Assembly (NCBI RefSeq): GCF_030409715.1
Contig: NZ_JAUFQI010000001.1
Location: forward strand, 3,212,501 to 3,276,500
DNA from: Reinekea marina
GTDB taxonomy: Bacteria > Pseudomonadota > Gammaproteobacteria > Pseudomonadales > Natronospirillaceae
DNA length: 64,000 nucleotides
Reading direction: 5' to 3'
Shown here: positions 1-9,166 of the stretch, one piece after another
Layout: every line of letters begins with the position of its first letter
How positions within the stretch are numbered: position 1 is the stretch's first letter
The notes under the pieces: generated by a model
What the model was told of the DNA's origin: nothing
Database searches by the model: none
The model's input: only the letters and a program-made list of their open reading frames with translations
Program-made: the position numbers and the translations under genes

Positions 1-1125
1 TATTTGATCAACGACATGGAAGAAAGCTCGCTGAAAAACAAGCTACTTTCGTGTCAAAATAAGAAATCTAAAGTGTCGACCTTTTCTATAGGTCACCGTG
101 GTGCGCCAATGCAATTCCCTGAGCACACCAAAGAATCTTATTTAGCTGCGGCGCGCATGGGCGCGGGTATTATTGAGTGTGATGTTACGTTCACCAAAGA
201 TAAAGAGTTAGTGTGCAGGCACTCTCAAAGTGATCTGCACACAACAACGAATATTTTATTAACTCCCTTGGCTGAAAAATGCTCCGTTCCGTTTACGCCT
301 GCGAAATATGATGAAAATGGAAATTTAACTGAACGGGCTAGCGCAACCTGCAAAACTACGGACATCACCCTAGCTGAATTTAAAACCTTAAAAGGCAAAA
401 TGGATGCAGCAAACCCTGCTGCGCGAACCGTTGAAGAGTATGTCAATGCAACAGCAGCCTGGCGTACAGATCTATATTCGGGTAACGGCACTTTAATGAG
501 CCATAAAGAAAGTATCGAATTATTCAAGGAATTAGGTGTAAAAATGACGCCAGAGTTAAAGTCTGCGTCAGTTGAAATGCCTTACCAAGGAACCTACACA
601 CAACAAGACTATGCCCAACAAATGATAAACGAATATATAGAGGCCGGTGTTCGTCCTAGAGATGTATTCGCTCAGTCATTTAACATTGATGATGTTAAAT
701 ATTGGATTGAAAACGAACCAGCGTTTGGTAACCAAGCTGTTTTCTTAGACGGTGCCAGCAGTGCTGAAGAAGTTCAATCTAGAATTGACAATATGGAATC
801 TTTTGCAGACCAGGGTATTCAATATATTGCGCCCCCTATTTGGACATTGCTCGCACTTAATGGCAATAATGACATTGTGCCATCGGAATATGCAAACGCA
901 GCGAACGATGCCGGTTTAAACATTATAACTTGGTCATTAGAACGATCAGGGCTCTTGCAAAACGGTGGTGGCTGGTATTATCAAACGATACAAGATGCAA
1001 TTGACGACGATGGCGACATGTATGAAGTTGTTGATGTGCTCGCACAAGAGGTCGGAGTTGTAGGCATATTCTCCGACTGGCCTGCCACTACCACCTACTA
1101 CGCTAACTGTATGGGATTAAAATAA
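1..1125 (+). CDS. Glycerophosphodiester phosphodiesterase, 5' end cut by window edge
   Basis: The reading frame is already open at base 1, so the true start and any signal peptide lie outside the window. Counting from the TTG at base 4, the GDPD core shows HRGAP at residues 31-35, PEHT at 39-42, the metal-binding ECD at 58-60 and the second catalytic histidine in CRHS at 73, all in the usual order. The family hydrolyses glycerophosphodiesters to glycerol 3-phosphate plus an alcohol. The long insert between the second catalytic His and the barrel core, and the acidic C-terminal part, resemble secreted GlpQ-like enzymes, so a periplasmic or exported location is inferred. It is followed by a rho-independent terminator and has no visible operon partner here. 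Confidence 0.88.
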   Translation, partial: YLINDMEESSLKNKLLSCQNKKSKVSTFSIGHRGAPMQFPEHTKESYLAAARMGAGIIECDVTFTKDKELVCRHSQSDLHTTTNILLTPLAEKCSVPFTPAKYDENGNLTERASATCKTTDITLAEFKTLKGKMDAANPAARTVEEYVNATAAWRTDLYSGNGTLMSHKESIELFKELGVKMTPELKSASVEMPYQGTYTQQDYAQQMINEYIEAGVRPRDVFAQSFNIDDVKYWIENEPAFGNQAVFLDGASSAEEVQSRIDNMESFADQGIQYIAPPIWTLLALNGNNDIVPSEYANAANDAGLNIITWSLERSGLLQNGGGWYYQTIQDAIDDDGDMYEVVDVLAQEVGVVGIFSDWPATTTYYANCMGLK

Positions 1126-1156
1126 TAGTCACACGCACTTAAGATGAGCGTTATAC

Positions 1157-1195
1157 AAAAGCGTGGCTTGTCGAACAGGCCGCGCTTTTTATTTT
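1157..1195 (+). terminator. Rho-independent terminator after the phosphodiesterase gene
   Basis: A GC-rich stem (AAAGCGTGGCTTGT against ACAGGCCGCGCTTT, with G-T pairs, loop CGAA) is followed by a T-rich run. Confidence 0.85.
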
Positions 1196-1256
1196 GAACA
1201 AAATTAGATAATGTACAACCCAACGCAACATTGATTGACATTGATGAGTACTTTTA

Positions 1257-2453
1257 ATGCTTACAAAAACGCCAAATTCGCTCACGCCATTTTCAATCTC
1301 TAGATTACCACGCATTCTGTTTGGGGCTGGTGAACTCAGTAAATTGCCTGCAGAAATACAGTCATTTGGCTCTAATGTATTAATAATCACCGGAGGGCAA
1401 TCCTTCACTCAATCAATACAATGGTCAGTACTAAAACGCTCTTTAGACGAGCTCAATATAGATGTTCATTTGGAGCGCGTTAGCGGCGAGCCTACTCCTG
1501 GTCAAGTGGACGCAATTGTTGCTCAGTATAAAAAAGAAACCATTGCCGTGGTCATTGGTATTGGAGGAGGCAGCCCTCTCGACGCTGCAAAAGCCGTTGC
1601 CGCATTATTACCCAGCGGCCGTTCAGTGATGAACTACTTAGAAGGCGTTGGGAAAGGTATTACTTTTAGCGGTCCTACCATTCCCTTCATAGCAGTGCCG
1701 ACAACCGCGGGCACAGGCAGTGAAATGACTAAAAATGCCGTGCTCAGTGACACCGAACAAGGCTTTAAAAAGTCGTTCCGTGATGAGCAAATGACCGCAC
1801 AGGTGGCCATTATCGATTCAACATTACTCGAAAGCTGCCCGCGCCCGCAGTTGATCGCCAATGCCATGGACGCCTTTACCCAATTGTTAGAATCTTATAC
1901 TTCCACTCGCAGCAATCCATTGACCGATGCGTTAGCCTTAAGCGGCATTGAACACTTCTTAAAAGGGTTTAACTTTCACCAGGAGGCTGATCTTGCTGGA
2001 CTCGATCACCTAGCCTACGCATCGATGTTATCGGGATTATGCCTAGCTCAAACTGGCTTAGGGGCCGTACACGGCATTGCTTCACCCTTGGGGGCACATT
2101 ATCCGATTCCTCACGGCGTGGCTTGCGGAACCTTGCTGGCTGCAGTCACCGAAGCGAATATTACGGCGTTACAAAGCAGATCTCCTAATGACAACGCTCT
2201 CGTTCGTTATGCAAACATCGGCCGAATGATAAACCCCAGCACCATTCACAATGCCGAAGCGCTTACAAAGTTAATAAACTCACTAGATCATTGGACACAT
2301 AAACTTAACATCCCAACACTGAATTCTTTTGGCATGGTGGAGGAAGATGTAGATAAAATCGCCTCAGAAAGTGGTGGAAACAGCATGAAGACAAATCCGA
2401 TCGAATTAACGCAAAATGAACTGAAAACTATTATAATGCAGCGGCTTTCATGA
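1257..2453 (+). CDS. Iron-containing alcohol dehydrogenase family protein
   Basis: A 398-residue group III dehydrogenase. The nucleotide-binding GIGGGSPLDAAKA lies at residues 101-113 and the PTTAGTGSE signature at 148-156. Metal-site residues D205, H272 and H286 can be seen (AMDAF, AVHGIASPLGAHYPIPHG). The position that is usually the first metal-binding histidine in FucO-type enzymes is glutamine here (Q209 in AMDAFTQ); I believe related subfamilies share this, so it may be ordinary. The family oxidises alcohols or reduces aldehydes with NAD(P); the substrate cannot be read from sequence. No strong Shine-Dalgarno precedes the ATG. It converges on the LysR gene, leaving about 40 bp between stop codons. 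Confidence 0.85.
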   Translation: MLTKTPNSLTPFSISRLPRILFGAGELSKLPAEIQSFGSNVLIITGGQSFTQSIQWSVLKRSLDELNIDVHLERVSGEPTPGQVDAIVAQYKKETIAVVIGIGGGSPLDAAKAVAALLPSGRSVMNYLEGVGKGITFSGPTIPFIAVPTTAGTGSEMTKNAVLSDTEQGFKKSFRDEQMTAQVAIIDSTLLESCPRPQLIANAMDAFTQLLESYTSTRSNPLTDALALSGIEHFLKGFNFHQEADLAGLDHLAYASMLSGLCLAQTGLGAVHGIASPLGAHYPIPHGVACGTLLAAVTEANITALQSRSPNDNALVRYANIGRMINPSTIHNAEALTKLINSLDHWTHKLNIPTLNSFGMVEEDVDKIASESGGNSMKTNPIELTQNELKTIIMQRLS

Positions 2454-2494
2454 ACGTCACTCCACAACAACTAGCCGCTAGTTTGCAGAAAAAA

Positions 2495-3406
2495 TCAAAC
2501 AAAGCGATCCCAAATCGGCGGCGCACCATAGTAATTATTAATAAAATCAATAAATTTACGCAACTTACTTGCCAGCAGTTTTCGATGCGGATAAACCACG
2601 TAAAGCCCTAACGGTTGTGGTTGATAATCTTTTAAAAACACCTTGAGTTTCCCATTTTTTATGGCCTCGGCAACCATAAAGGTTGGTTGCAATGCATAGC
2701 CATCCCCTGCAATGGCAGCATCCACCAATACATCGCCAATGTTAGCCGAAAAAATAGAACCGCTCTCTTTACTGGCTTTGTTTAACGCTGCCATAAGGGC
2801 CGTTGACGAAGCGTAATGCTCCATATAGCTATAACGTAAATAGTGTTTAGGATTCAACTCGTTAGGGTGGTTAGGCTCGCCTTCCTTTGCCAAATAACTT
2901 GGCGATGCACACATCACTAAGTTAATAGGCGCAATTTTTTTAGCCACCAAAGACGAGTCTTTTAAATGGCCAATACGCAACGCTAAATCATATCCCTCCT
3001 CAACTAAGTCTACTTTACGATCACTGACTTGAATGTCGATACCCACCAAAGGGTTTTGCAGCTTAAACTCCCTGACTAAGGGTGTTAAATAGCGCGTAGC
3101 AAAAGAAACAGGAGCGCTTATGCGCAATAACCCTTGAGCTTGATCCACAAGCATTCCAAGGCTGCCTTCCATATCATTCAAACGCTCTAATATTTCTAGG
3201 GCTAAGGGCACGCATTGTTGCCCCGCCTCTGTTAGGTGAACTTTGCGAGTTGTTCGATTAAATAAGCGAGCCCCTAAGTGGCTTTCTAATTGAGCAACTT
3301 GCTTACTCACCATTTGATTGGACGTATTTAGCTTGTCTGCAGCTTTGGTAAAGCTGCCTTCGTTCACCACGGCAATAAAGGCATGCATTGCATCAATTTT
3401 ATCCAT
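2495..3406 (-). CDS. LysR family transcriptional regulator
   Basis: The winged HTH occupies the first ~60 residues (AFIAVVNEGSFTKAADKLN, then VSKQVAQLE and LGARLFNRTTR), followed by a typical periplasmic-binding-like effector domain; about 303 residues, normal for the family. The frame opens further upstream, but the ATG at 3406 is preferred because GAGAG lies about 10 nt before it and the protein then begins MDKIDAM like many LysR proteins. It is divergent from the DoxX/dioxygenase genes, and a palindrome lies in the shared region, so it probably controls them and itself. The inducer is unknown. Confidence 0.9.
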   Translation of the reverse strand: MDKIDAMHAFIAVVNEGSFTKAADKLNTSNQMVSKQVAQLESHLGARLFNRTTRKVHLTEAGQQCVPLALEILERLNDMEGSLGMLVDQAQGLLRISAPVSFATRYLTPLVREFKLQNPLVGIDIQVSDRKVDLVEEGYDLALRIGHLKDSSLVAKKIAPINLVMCASPSYLAKEGEPNHPNELNPKHYLRYSYMEHYASSTALMAALNKASKESGSIFSANIGDVLVDAAIAGDGYALQPTFMVAEAIKNGKLKVFLKDYQPQPLGLYVVYPHRKLLASKLRKFIDFINNYYGAPPIWDRFV

Positions 3407-3427
3407 TTTTAGTTTTCTCTCAGTCAT

Positions 3428-3446
3428 TACCAACTATTTGTTGGTA
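3428..3446. promoter_or_regulatory. Candidate operator between LysR and DoxX genes
   Basis: A perfect inverted repeat TACCAAC-N5-GTTGGTA in the divergent intergenic region, just upstream of the preferred LysR start. Its placement fits a LysR-type or DoxX-linked operator; binding is inferred only. Confidence 0.5.
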
Positions 3447-3558
3447 GTTAATCAACTTTCAGCCTATTTATCTACATTTAAAACAACAGTAATCTACCGC
3501 TCAACGTAAACAACGGTTCGCAAGAGCCTGATTTATCACTAAATTTTGGAGAACACAG

Positions 3559-4005
3559 ATGAACAAACAAACATTAATTGCATTAATTGATACAAAGGCC
3601 GGTTTAGCCGCCACGTTTTTACGCATCCCTATCGGTATTATCTTGGCCGTACATGGCGCGCAAAAACTGTTTGCTTGGTTTGGTGGCTACGGTTTAGACG
3701 GCACCGGCCAATGGATGGCAAGCATTGGCTTGGCACCGGGATACTTGATGGCACTTTTAGCGGGCAGCGCGGAGTTTTTTGGCGGAATTGCCCTTATTGT
3801 AGGCTTGTTAACACGCCCAGCAGCTTTAGTAGGCGCATTCACAATGGTCATTGCTATATTCTGGGTTCACTTTAGCAACGGTTTCTTACTAACAAGTAAC
3901 GGCTACGAATATGCACTGGCTCTCTTAGCCGCAACAGCAGCGCTTACCGTTCAAGGCGCAGGAGCTTTATCGCTCGATAAGTTAATCAGCGATAAATTGA
4001 AATAA
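3559..4005 (+). CDS. DoxX family inner-membrane protein
   Basis: 148 residues with four hydrophobic helices. LRIPIGIILAVHGAQKLFAWFGG near the N-terminus, then AEFFGGIALIVGLLTRP, is the recognisable DoxX/SURF4-like pattern. The ATG has a good upstream TTTTGGAGA. The family comprises small quinone- or thiol-linked membrane proteins that are often found beside oxidoreductases; the function here is unknown. It is followed 56 bp later by an aromatic ring-cleaving dioxygenase, and both are divergent from a LysR gene, suggesting one regulated unit dealing with an aromatic compound or oxidative stress. Confidence 0.85.
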   Translation: MNKQTLIALIDTKAGLAATFLRIPIGIILAVHGAQKLFAWFGGYGLDGTGQWMASIGLAPGYLMALLAGSAEFFGGIALIVGLLTRPAALVGAFTMVIAIFWVHFSNGFLLTSNGYEYALALLAATAALTVQGAGALSLDKLISDKLK

Positions 4006-4061
4006 CCATTTAACATCGAAGTCGGCCAAGTGGCTGACTTCATATTTTATGCGGAGGCACT

Positions 4062-4853
4062 ATGCTAGCTAACCAGAACATCATGTATATTGCGCACGGT
4101 GGTGGTCCAATGCCTCTCTTAGGTGACCCTTCTCATAAAGAGTTGAATAGCCAATTAATTAATATGGCCTGCAGTATCAAAAAACCCAGCGCTATATTGG
4201 TCGTCAGCGCACACTGGGAAGCAAACAAAGCTACGATCACTTCAGCGGCTCATCCACCCTTACTTTACGACTACAGCGGATTTCCAGAGGCGGCCTACTC
4301 ATTAACTTATCCCGCTCCGGGCGAACCCGCGTTAGCCAAAATCATTTTTGATGCTTTGCAAAAAGCAGGTATAGATGCAGAGCTGGATGAAAACCGAGGC
4401 TTTGATCACGGTGTTTTTGTTCCACTGACGTTAATGTATCCAAAGGCTGACATCCCAGTCGTGCAGCTTTCATTACTGAAGACCTTAGATGCACAACAAC
4501 ACTTAAAAATGGGTGAAGCCCTGCAGCGCTTGCCGTGGAAAGATCTACTTATCGTTGGCTCAGGGTTTTCCTTTCATAATATGCAAGCGTTTTTCAACCC
4601 GGCACTAGACCCCGACAGCCAAAAAAATATTGCGTTTGATGAGTGGTTAATCGAATCCGTTCAACATATCAATACCAACACTGGACAAGCGCGACTGGCG
4701 AACTGGGACCAAGCGCCACACGCTCGTTTTTGCCACCCTAGAGAAGAGCACCTGCTGCCATTGCATGTTTGCTACGGTATCGCAGGTCGTGCCAGCAGCC
4801 AACATACGTCAGTATCGGTATTAAATACGCGTGCTTCTATGTTTCAATGGTAA
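4062..4853 (+). CDS. Class III extradiol dioxygenase, DODA/LigB type
   Basis: 263 residues, the usual size for 4,5-DOPA extradiol dioxygenase-like proteins (YgiD group). Likely metal and catalytic histidines are visible in YIAHGGGP (about residue 12), SAHWE (about 51), GFDHGVFVPL (about 113) and HPREEHLLPLHV (about 225-236). The family cleaves catechol-like rings with non-haem Fe(II) or Zn; the E. coli homologue acts on L-DOPA in vitro. The start has a Shine-Dalgarno (GCGGAGG). It is the second gene after doxX under the divergent LysR gene. The physiological substrate is not known. Confidence 0.88.
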   Translation: MLANQNIMYIAHGGGPMPLLGDPSHKELNSQLINMACSIKKPSAILVVSAHWEANKATITSAAHPPLLYDYSGFPEAAYSLTYPAPGEPALAKIIFDALQKAGIDAELDENRGFDHGVFVPLTLMYPKADIPVVQLSLLKTLDAQQHLKMGEALQRLPWKDLLIVGSGFSFHNMQAFFNPALDPDSQKNIAFDEWLIESVQHINTNTGQARLANWDQAPHARFCHPREEHLLPLHVCYGIAGRASSQHTSVSVLNTRASMFQW

Positions 4854-4930
4854 CCGGCAGTGAAAGTGATAACCCATCTTAAAAGTCATTAAAGTGCGCC
4901 TTCACATAACCATTTTTTATAAATGCTCCC

Positions 4931-4959
4931 CTTGAAAATTTACGACTCAACCCTAGTTT
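4931..4959 (+). promoter_or_regulatory. Sigma-32 (heat-shock) promoter for the small heat-shock gene
   Basis: CTTGAAA at 4931-4937 and CCCTAGTTT at 4951-4959 are separated by 13 nt, close to the RpoH consensus CTTGAAA-N13-15-CCCCATNT. It lies about 90 bp upstream of the Hsp20 start, giving a leader of roughly 80 nt. Confidence 0.75.
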
Positions 4960-5044
4960 CACCTTGTGACAGGTTCGTCTATTAAGAGGGTCTGTCATCA
5001 TTAATTGTTTTTATTCTATTTTGCTTCTTTATGGAGGATATATT

Positions 5045-5527
5045 ATGAATGCAGTTGATTTAACACCCCTTTACCGCAGTACTATTGGCTTTGATCGATT
5101 GGCATCGATCCTTGATCATGCACTTTCAACCGAGCCTACTACCAACGGCTATCCGCCCTACAATATCGAATCGAATAACGAGAACAGTTACGCGATATCG
5201 TTAGCGGTTGCAGGGTTTTCTGAAGACGAAATCGATATTCAGGTTGAAAAAAGCGTGTTGATTATTAAAGGTGAAAAAAGCAACAGCGAAGAGAAGAAAT
5301 ACCTTTACCAAGGTATAGCGAATCGCACCTTTGAACGCAAATTCAGCCTAGCCGATTATGTTGAAGTAACAGGAGCAGAAATGGCGAATGGTTTACTTCG
5401 AATCAATCTTGTTAAAGAGATTCCAGAAGCCATGAAACCAAAAACCATTGTCATAAACCGTAGCGACAACGTTTTGGAGCATGACACCAAAACTAAATCG
5501 CACAGTAAGGCGGATAAAGCCGCTTAA
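5045..5527 (+). CDS. Small heat-shock protein, Hsp20/IbpA family
   Basis: 160 residues when started at the ATG at 5045, which follows a strong TGGAGGA; an upstream in-frame extension to 5021 has no ribosome site. The alpha-crystallin domain spans roughly residues 34-130: PYNIE, YAISLAVAGFSEDEIDIQVEK, a lysine/glutamate-rich loop and GIANRTFERKFSLADYVEV are characteristic of IbpA/B. The usual C-terminal I-x-I anchor can be read as IVI in KTIVINRS. The family holds unfolding proteins for DnaK/ClpB without using ATP. The sigma-32 promoter and following terminator make it a single-gene heat-shock unit. Confidence 0.93.
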   Translation: MNAVDLTPLYRSTIGFDRLASILDHALSTEPTTNGYPPYNIESNNENSYAISLAVAGFSEDEIDIQVEKSVLIIKGEKSNSEEKKYLYQGIANRTFERKFSLADYVEVTGAEMANGLLRINLVKEIPEAMKPKTIVINRSDNVLEHDTKTKSHSKADKAA

Positions 5528-5534
5528 ACGTGTC

Positions 5535-5564
5535 AGGGCGCATTCTGTGCGCCCTCTTTTTTTT
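5535..5564 (+). terminator. Rho-independent terminator after hsp20
   Basis: Stem AGGGCGCA / TGCGCCCT with a 5-nt loop, followed by a run of T. Confidence 0.92.
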
Positions 5565-5717
5565 CGTAGACATTAATCTACGACCAACATTCATAAGCAC
5601 CTGTCTAAATTTGATTTTTCCCAAGTATAGAACCTATGGGATAATGATCATAAGCGAGCCATCTCTCAAAAAAACAGAGAGGGCTGCCCCACATCGACCC
5701 ACAAATAAGGAAAAACC

Positions 5718-6065
5718 ATGTCTATTAAGCGCTTTGAAACCAAGCAACGTATGAGCCGTGCCGTTATTCACAATAATACCGTCTACTTATGCGGCCAGGT
5801 AGCGGCCGATGCCAGTGCAGACATTACTGGCCAAACCGAGACTACTTTGGCGAAGATTGATGATCTGTTAGCTTCGGTTGGCTCAGACAAAACTAAGTTG
5901 TTATCTGTCACTATATACGTAAGCTCAATGGAGCACTTTCAAGGCATGAACGCTGTTTGGGATGCATGGGTACCCGAAGGTTTAGCCCCTGCCCGTGCTT
6001 GCGTCGAAGCAAAGATGGCCCGCCCAGAGTTGTTGGTTGAAATGAGCGTCATTGCAGCGGTCTAA
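5718..6065 (+). CDS. RidA (YjgF/YER057c/UK114) family protein
   Basis: 115 residues, the family length. The C-terminal [20 protein letters not shown] carries the conserved arginine (PAR) and the Glu of the RidA active site, and the central [22 protein letters not shown] is typical. RidA proteins are cytosolic trimers that hydrolyse reactive enamines/imines from PLP enzymes; this sequence is closer to the Rid subgroups that start with a substrate-side MSRAV segment than to E. coli RidA, so the exact substrate is uncertain. TAAGGA precedes the ATG. It is monocistronic with its own terminator. Confidence 0.87.
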   Translation: MSIKRFETKQRMSRAVIHNNTVYLCGQVAADASADITGQTETTLAKIDDLLASVGSDKTKLLSVTIYVSSMEHFQGMNAVWDAWVPEGLAPARACVEAKMARPELLVEMSVIAAV

Positions 6066-6078
6066 TTAGGCTGCGACT

Positions 6079-6098
6079 AGGGGCTGCCGCCCCTTTTC
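6079..6098 (+). terminator. Short rho-independent terminator after ridA-like gene
   Basis: AGGGGC-TGCC-GCCCCTTTT: five GC pairs plus a short T run. Confidence 0.75.
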
Positions 6099-6196
6099 AT
6101 CCCCCCATATAGAAAAACCCTTTTCCTCCTAAAGTAAACACTTGTTTTCCCAGAAATGGTCTATGCTTTAACCACTGTATGAAAATTGGAGTGGTC

Positions 6197-7600
6197 ATGA
6201 GCGATATCAGTGGGCTTAGTTTGCAGCGATTGCTAGAAAATGCCTACATTGGTGTTGTTATCCACAAATGGGACACCGAAATTGTGTACGCCAATTCAAC
6301 GGCAACGCGCCTGCTTGAACTAGATACCGAATCCTTTATTGGCAAAGACTCATGGGACCCACAATGGTATTTTGTTGATGAAGATGGCAAGCGGTTAATG
6401 GTTGAACAATACCCCGTCAATAAAGTTAAGCGTACAAACCAAGATTTAAAAGACGACATCATAGGGCTACAGCAGGAAGACTCTGAGCAGATTCGTTGGT
6501 TTAAAGTTAACGCTTATAAAGAAGGCCAAGGTAATTCTGAAAGCCAATTTATAGTAGTAACTTTCAACGATATTTCAGACGCTAAAAACTTATTCTCTTA
6601 CCAAGATATTCTAGAAAACACCCAAGATGCAGTCATCGTAACCGACGCAAGTGAGATAGCTTACCCTCTCGGACCAAAAATCATTTACGTAAATGACGCC
6701 TTTGAGAAGCTCACAGGATACAGTGCAAGTGAGGCCATTGGCGAGACACCCAGAATCTTACAAGGTGAATTAACCAGCAAAGAGTCTAAAGACAGAATTC
6801 GAACAGCCTTAGAAAACAAAGAAGCCGTAACGGAGACATTGCTGAATTACGATAAATCAGGCCGCCCTTATTGGGTTGAAATGAGTATTATTCCTCTGAT
6901 AAGTGGGTACGGGGAAGTAACCCACTTTGCTGCGATTGAGCGTGATGTTTCTGAACGGAAATTTTTAATAGAACAACTTAAGCGTAAGAATGAAGATTTG
7001 AAAGCTATAAAAAAAGATCTATTGAAACTGGTCGAAAGACGTTCTTTTGAGTTACAAAGGACCAAAGAAAAATTAGAGCTCATTGCCTACATCGACCCTC
7101 TGACAAATATTCCTAACCGGCGAAATTTTTTAGACCAAACGCAAATGCTAATCGCCACGTGCCAACGCCAAAAGTTATTTTTTGCCATGGGGATGATAGA
7201 TCTAGACGATTTTAAGAAAGTCAACGATACCTACGGCCACGCAATTGGCGATGCAGTATTATCTGACTTCGCAGCGCGTTTGAAAAAATTATTTCGCTCC
7301 AGTGATGTCTATTGCCGATACGGTGGTGAAGAGTTTGCTTTTGCTGTGGGGCTTATCAGTAAAGAAGGTGCAAACCACGTAGGTAAACGCTTAGCCTCTC
7401 AAAAAGATAAATTCCATGTAACCGTTTCAAATAAACAAGAAAAACCCGAAAAAATCATCTACTCTGTCAGTGTTGGCATAGCAATTTATGACGGAGCGGA
7501 ACTGCCCGATAAAGACCTACTTTTAAATGAGGCCGATGCAGCGCTTTACCAAGCCAAAGCAGCCGGTAAAAATTGCTTTAAGATACATAACGTAAAATAG
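6197..7600 (+). CDS. PAS-PAS-GGDEF diguanylate cyclase
   Basis: 467 residues. An N-terminal PAS (about residues 5-120) is followed by a second PAS/PAC (about 140-265, with IIYVNDAFEKLTGYSASEAIGETPRIL), a short coiled linker and a GGDEF domain (about 300-465). The active-site loop reads RYGGEEF, and RSSD lies five residues upstream as a product-inhibition I-site, so it is predicted to be an active, feedback-controlled c-di-GMP synthase. No membrane segment is seen: a cytosolic sensor, ligand unknown. The ATG at 6197 has GGAG 6 nt upstream and is preferred to the ATG at 6179. It is followed 9 bp later by another GGDEF gene, indicating an operon. Confidence 0.92.
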   Translation: MSDISGLSLQRLLENAYIGVVIHKWDTEIVYANSTATRLLELDTESFIGKDSWDPQWYFVDEDGKRLMVEQYPVNKVKRTNQDLKDDIIGLQQEDSEQIRWFKVNAYKEGQGNSESQFIVVTFNDISDAKNLFSYQDILENTQDAVIVTDASEIAYPLGPKIIYVNDAFEKLTGYSASEAIGETPRILQGELTSKESKDRIRTALENKEAVTETLLNYDKSGRPYWVEMSIIPLISGYGEVTHFAAIERDVSERKFLIEQLKRKNEDLKAIKKDLLKLVERRSFELQRTKEKLELIAYIDPLTNIPNRRNFLDQTQMLIATCQRQKLFFAMGMIDLDDFKKVNDTYGHAIGDAVLSDFAARLKKLFRSSDVYCRYGGEEFAFAVGLISKEGANHVGKRLASQKDKFHVTVSNKQEKPEKIIYSVSVGIAIYDGAELPDKDLLLNEADAALYQAKAAGKNCFKIHNVK

Positions 7601-7609
7601 AGGCCTGCT

Positions 7610-8575
7610 ATGATTGCACCTAATTATCCAGAAAACGAAGCCGAACGCTTACATGCGCTTAAAACGCTTGAGATTTTAGACACAACCCACGAAGAACGGT
7701 TCGACCGCATCACTAGAATGGCAAAGCGAATGTTCGGTGTTTCTATTTCACTCGTTAGCCTAGTTGATGAAAACAGACAATGGTTCAAATCTAAACAAGG
7801 ATTAGATGCTACTGAAACGCCTAGAGACATTTCATTTTGTGGTCATGCCATTAACGGCGATGAAATATTCATTGTCCCCAATGCCATCGAAGATGAGCGG
7901 TTTCACGATAATCCGTTAGTGACTGAAAACCCCAATATTCGTTTTTATGCGGGTTACCCGTTAAAACTAAGGTTAGGTATAAACATTGGTACCTTATGTA
8001 TCATAGATGACAAGCCGCGCGAAATGGATGAAGAAGATAAACAGCTGCTTAGAGATTTAGGGGCCATGATCGAGCAAGAAGTACGCTCCATTCAAATGGC
8101 CACCCTCGATGAACTCACTCTAATTTCAAACAGGCGCGGTTTTTTATCGCTCGCTGAGCACACGCGGAAATTTGCCAGCCGTAAAGAGATGTCTCTCACC
8201 ACCATTTTATTTGATTTAAATAAATTTAAAGCCATTAATGATACTTATGGCCATCACGAAGGTGACTATGTGCTTAAAAAATTTGCGCAAGTACTTTTAG
8301 ATACCATCCGAGAATGCGATGTAGCTGGCCGTTGGGGTGGAGATGAATTTGTAGCTCTCATCACAGACTCCAACGATCAAAAAGTAAAAGCCGTTCTAGA
8401 ACGCCTAAAAAGAAATATCGACATCTTAAACAAAGCCAATGATAAGCCATTCAACATTGAATACAGCGCCGGTGTGGCTCACTTTAACCACTACAGCGAG
8501 TTACCAATGGAAGCCATGATAGAACAAGCCGATGCCGAAATGTACAAGCAAAAGCGAGGGGCTCGAAATGGCTAG
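7610..8575 (+). CDS. GAF-GGDEF diguanylate cyclase
   Basis: 321 residues. Residues ~20-165 form a GAF domain of the type often fused to GGDEF (RFDRITRMAKRMFGVSISLVSLVDENRQWFKS, FCGHAI), with a GGDEF domain at ~170-318. The loop is RWGGDEF with an RECD I-site five residues before it, so both synthesis and product inhibition are expected. GAF ligand unknown. AGAGG precedes the ATG; the gene starts 9 bp after the PAS-GGDEF stop and overlaps the start of the hydrolase gene by 8 bp. Confidence 0.92.
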   Translation: MIAPNYPENEAERLHALKTLEILDTTHEERFDRITRMAKRMFGVSISLVSLVDENRQWFKSKQGLDATETPRDISFCGHAINGDEIFIVPNAIEDERFHDNPLVTENPNIRFYAGYPLKLRLGINIGTLCIIDDKPREMDEEDKQLLRDLGAMIEQEVRSIQMATLDELTLISNRRGFLSLAEHTRKFASRKEMSLTTILFDLNKFKAINDTYGHHEGDYVLKKFAQVLLDTIRECDVAGRWGGDEFVALITDSNDQKVKAVLERLKRNIDILNKANDKPFNIEYSAGVAHFNHYSELPMEAMIEQADAEMYKQKRGARNG

Positions 8576-9056
8576 TGCTCTATTAATTATTGATATGCAA
8601 AATGCATTTATAGAAGAGTACACGCAAACGGACGATGTAAAAACAGCTTGCGAAGTCATAAACTATTGTAGCCAGTTGATGCGCTCGGCAAAGCAACCCG
8701 TCATACATATCCGTGACGTAAGCGAAGCAGATGAACTTAACGAGCAAGAGTTAAAGATAATTAGCGATATAACGGTAGACCCTTCTGATTTACACATAGA
8801 AAAGCACTACTCAAATGGATTCTTCAAAACTAACCTGAAGGAAACGTTACAAAGCCTAAATGTTAATTTTGTAATCCTTTGCGGCCAAGCTGCGGAACAA
8901 TGCGTGGTGTTTACGTATAACGGTGCCAACGAAGCCGGCTTTTCGGCGACCGTGTTGCAAGAAGGCGTAATCAGCCCGAAACCAAATAGGGCTGAAATGT
9001 TAATGCAAGACCGCAATGTTATTTCTCATGCGGCTATTCGTGCATTGGTACGATAG
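8568..9056 (+). CDS. Isochorismatase-like cysteine hydrolase
   Basis: 162 residues from the ATG at 8568, chosen because GCGAGGGG lies just upstream, although the frame is open earlier inside the GAF-GGDEF gene. ALLIIDMQNAF carries the N-terminal catalytic Asp, and GQAAEQCVVFTYNGANEAGF carries the nucleophilic Cys of the nicotinamidase/isochorismatase fold; a lysine is available in EKHYSNGFFKTN. Substrate unknown. The overlap with the upstream cyclase suggests translational coupling, so it is the third gene of the operon, but no functional link to c-di-GMP is evident. Confidence 0.82.
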   Translation: MASALLIIDMQNAFIEEYTQTDDVKTACEVINYCSQLMRSAKQPVIHIRDVSEADELNEQELKIISDITVDPSDLHIEKHYSNGFFKTNLKETLQSLNVNFVILCGQAAEQCVVFTYNGANEAGFSATVLQEGVISPKPNRAEMLMQDRNVISHAAIRALVR

Positions 9057-9166
9057 CCACTTTTGTTTAGGCTAGCCTGTTATTATCTATAGCCTATTCT
9101 CCACCCACGCCATGCTTACCTCGGGCAACAAACAGGCTCGCAATACCTCCATCCGGTTCAACCACA

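Noticed and set aside
1151..1408. 85-codon minus-strand ORF over the phosphodiesterase terminator
   Set aside because: Spans a terminator and the start of the alcohol dehydrogenase gene; no ribosome site.
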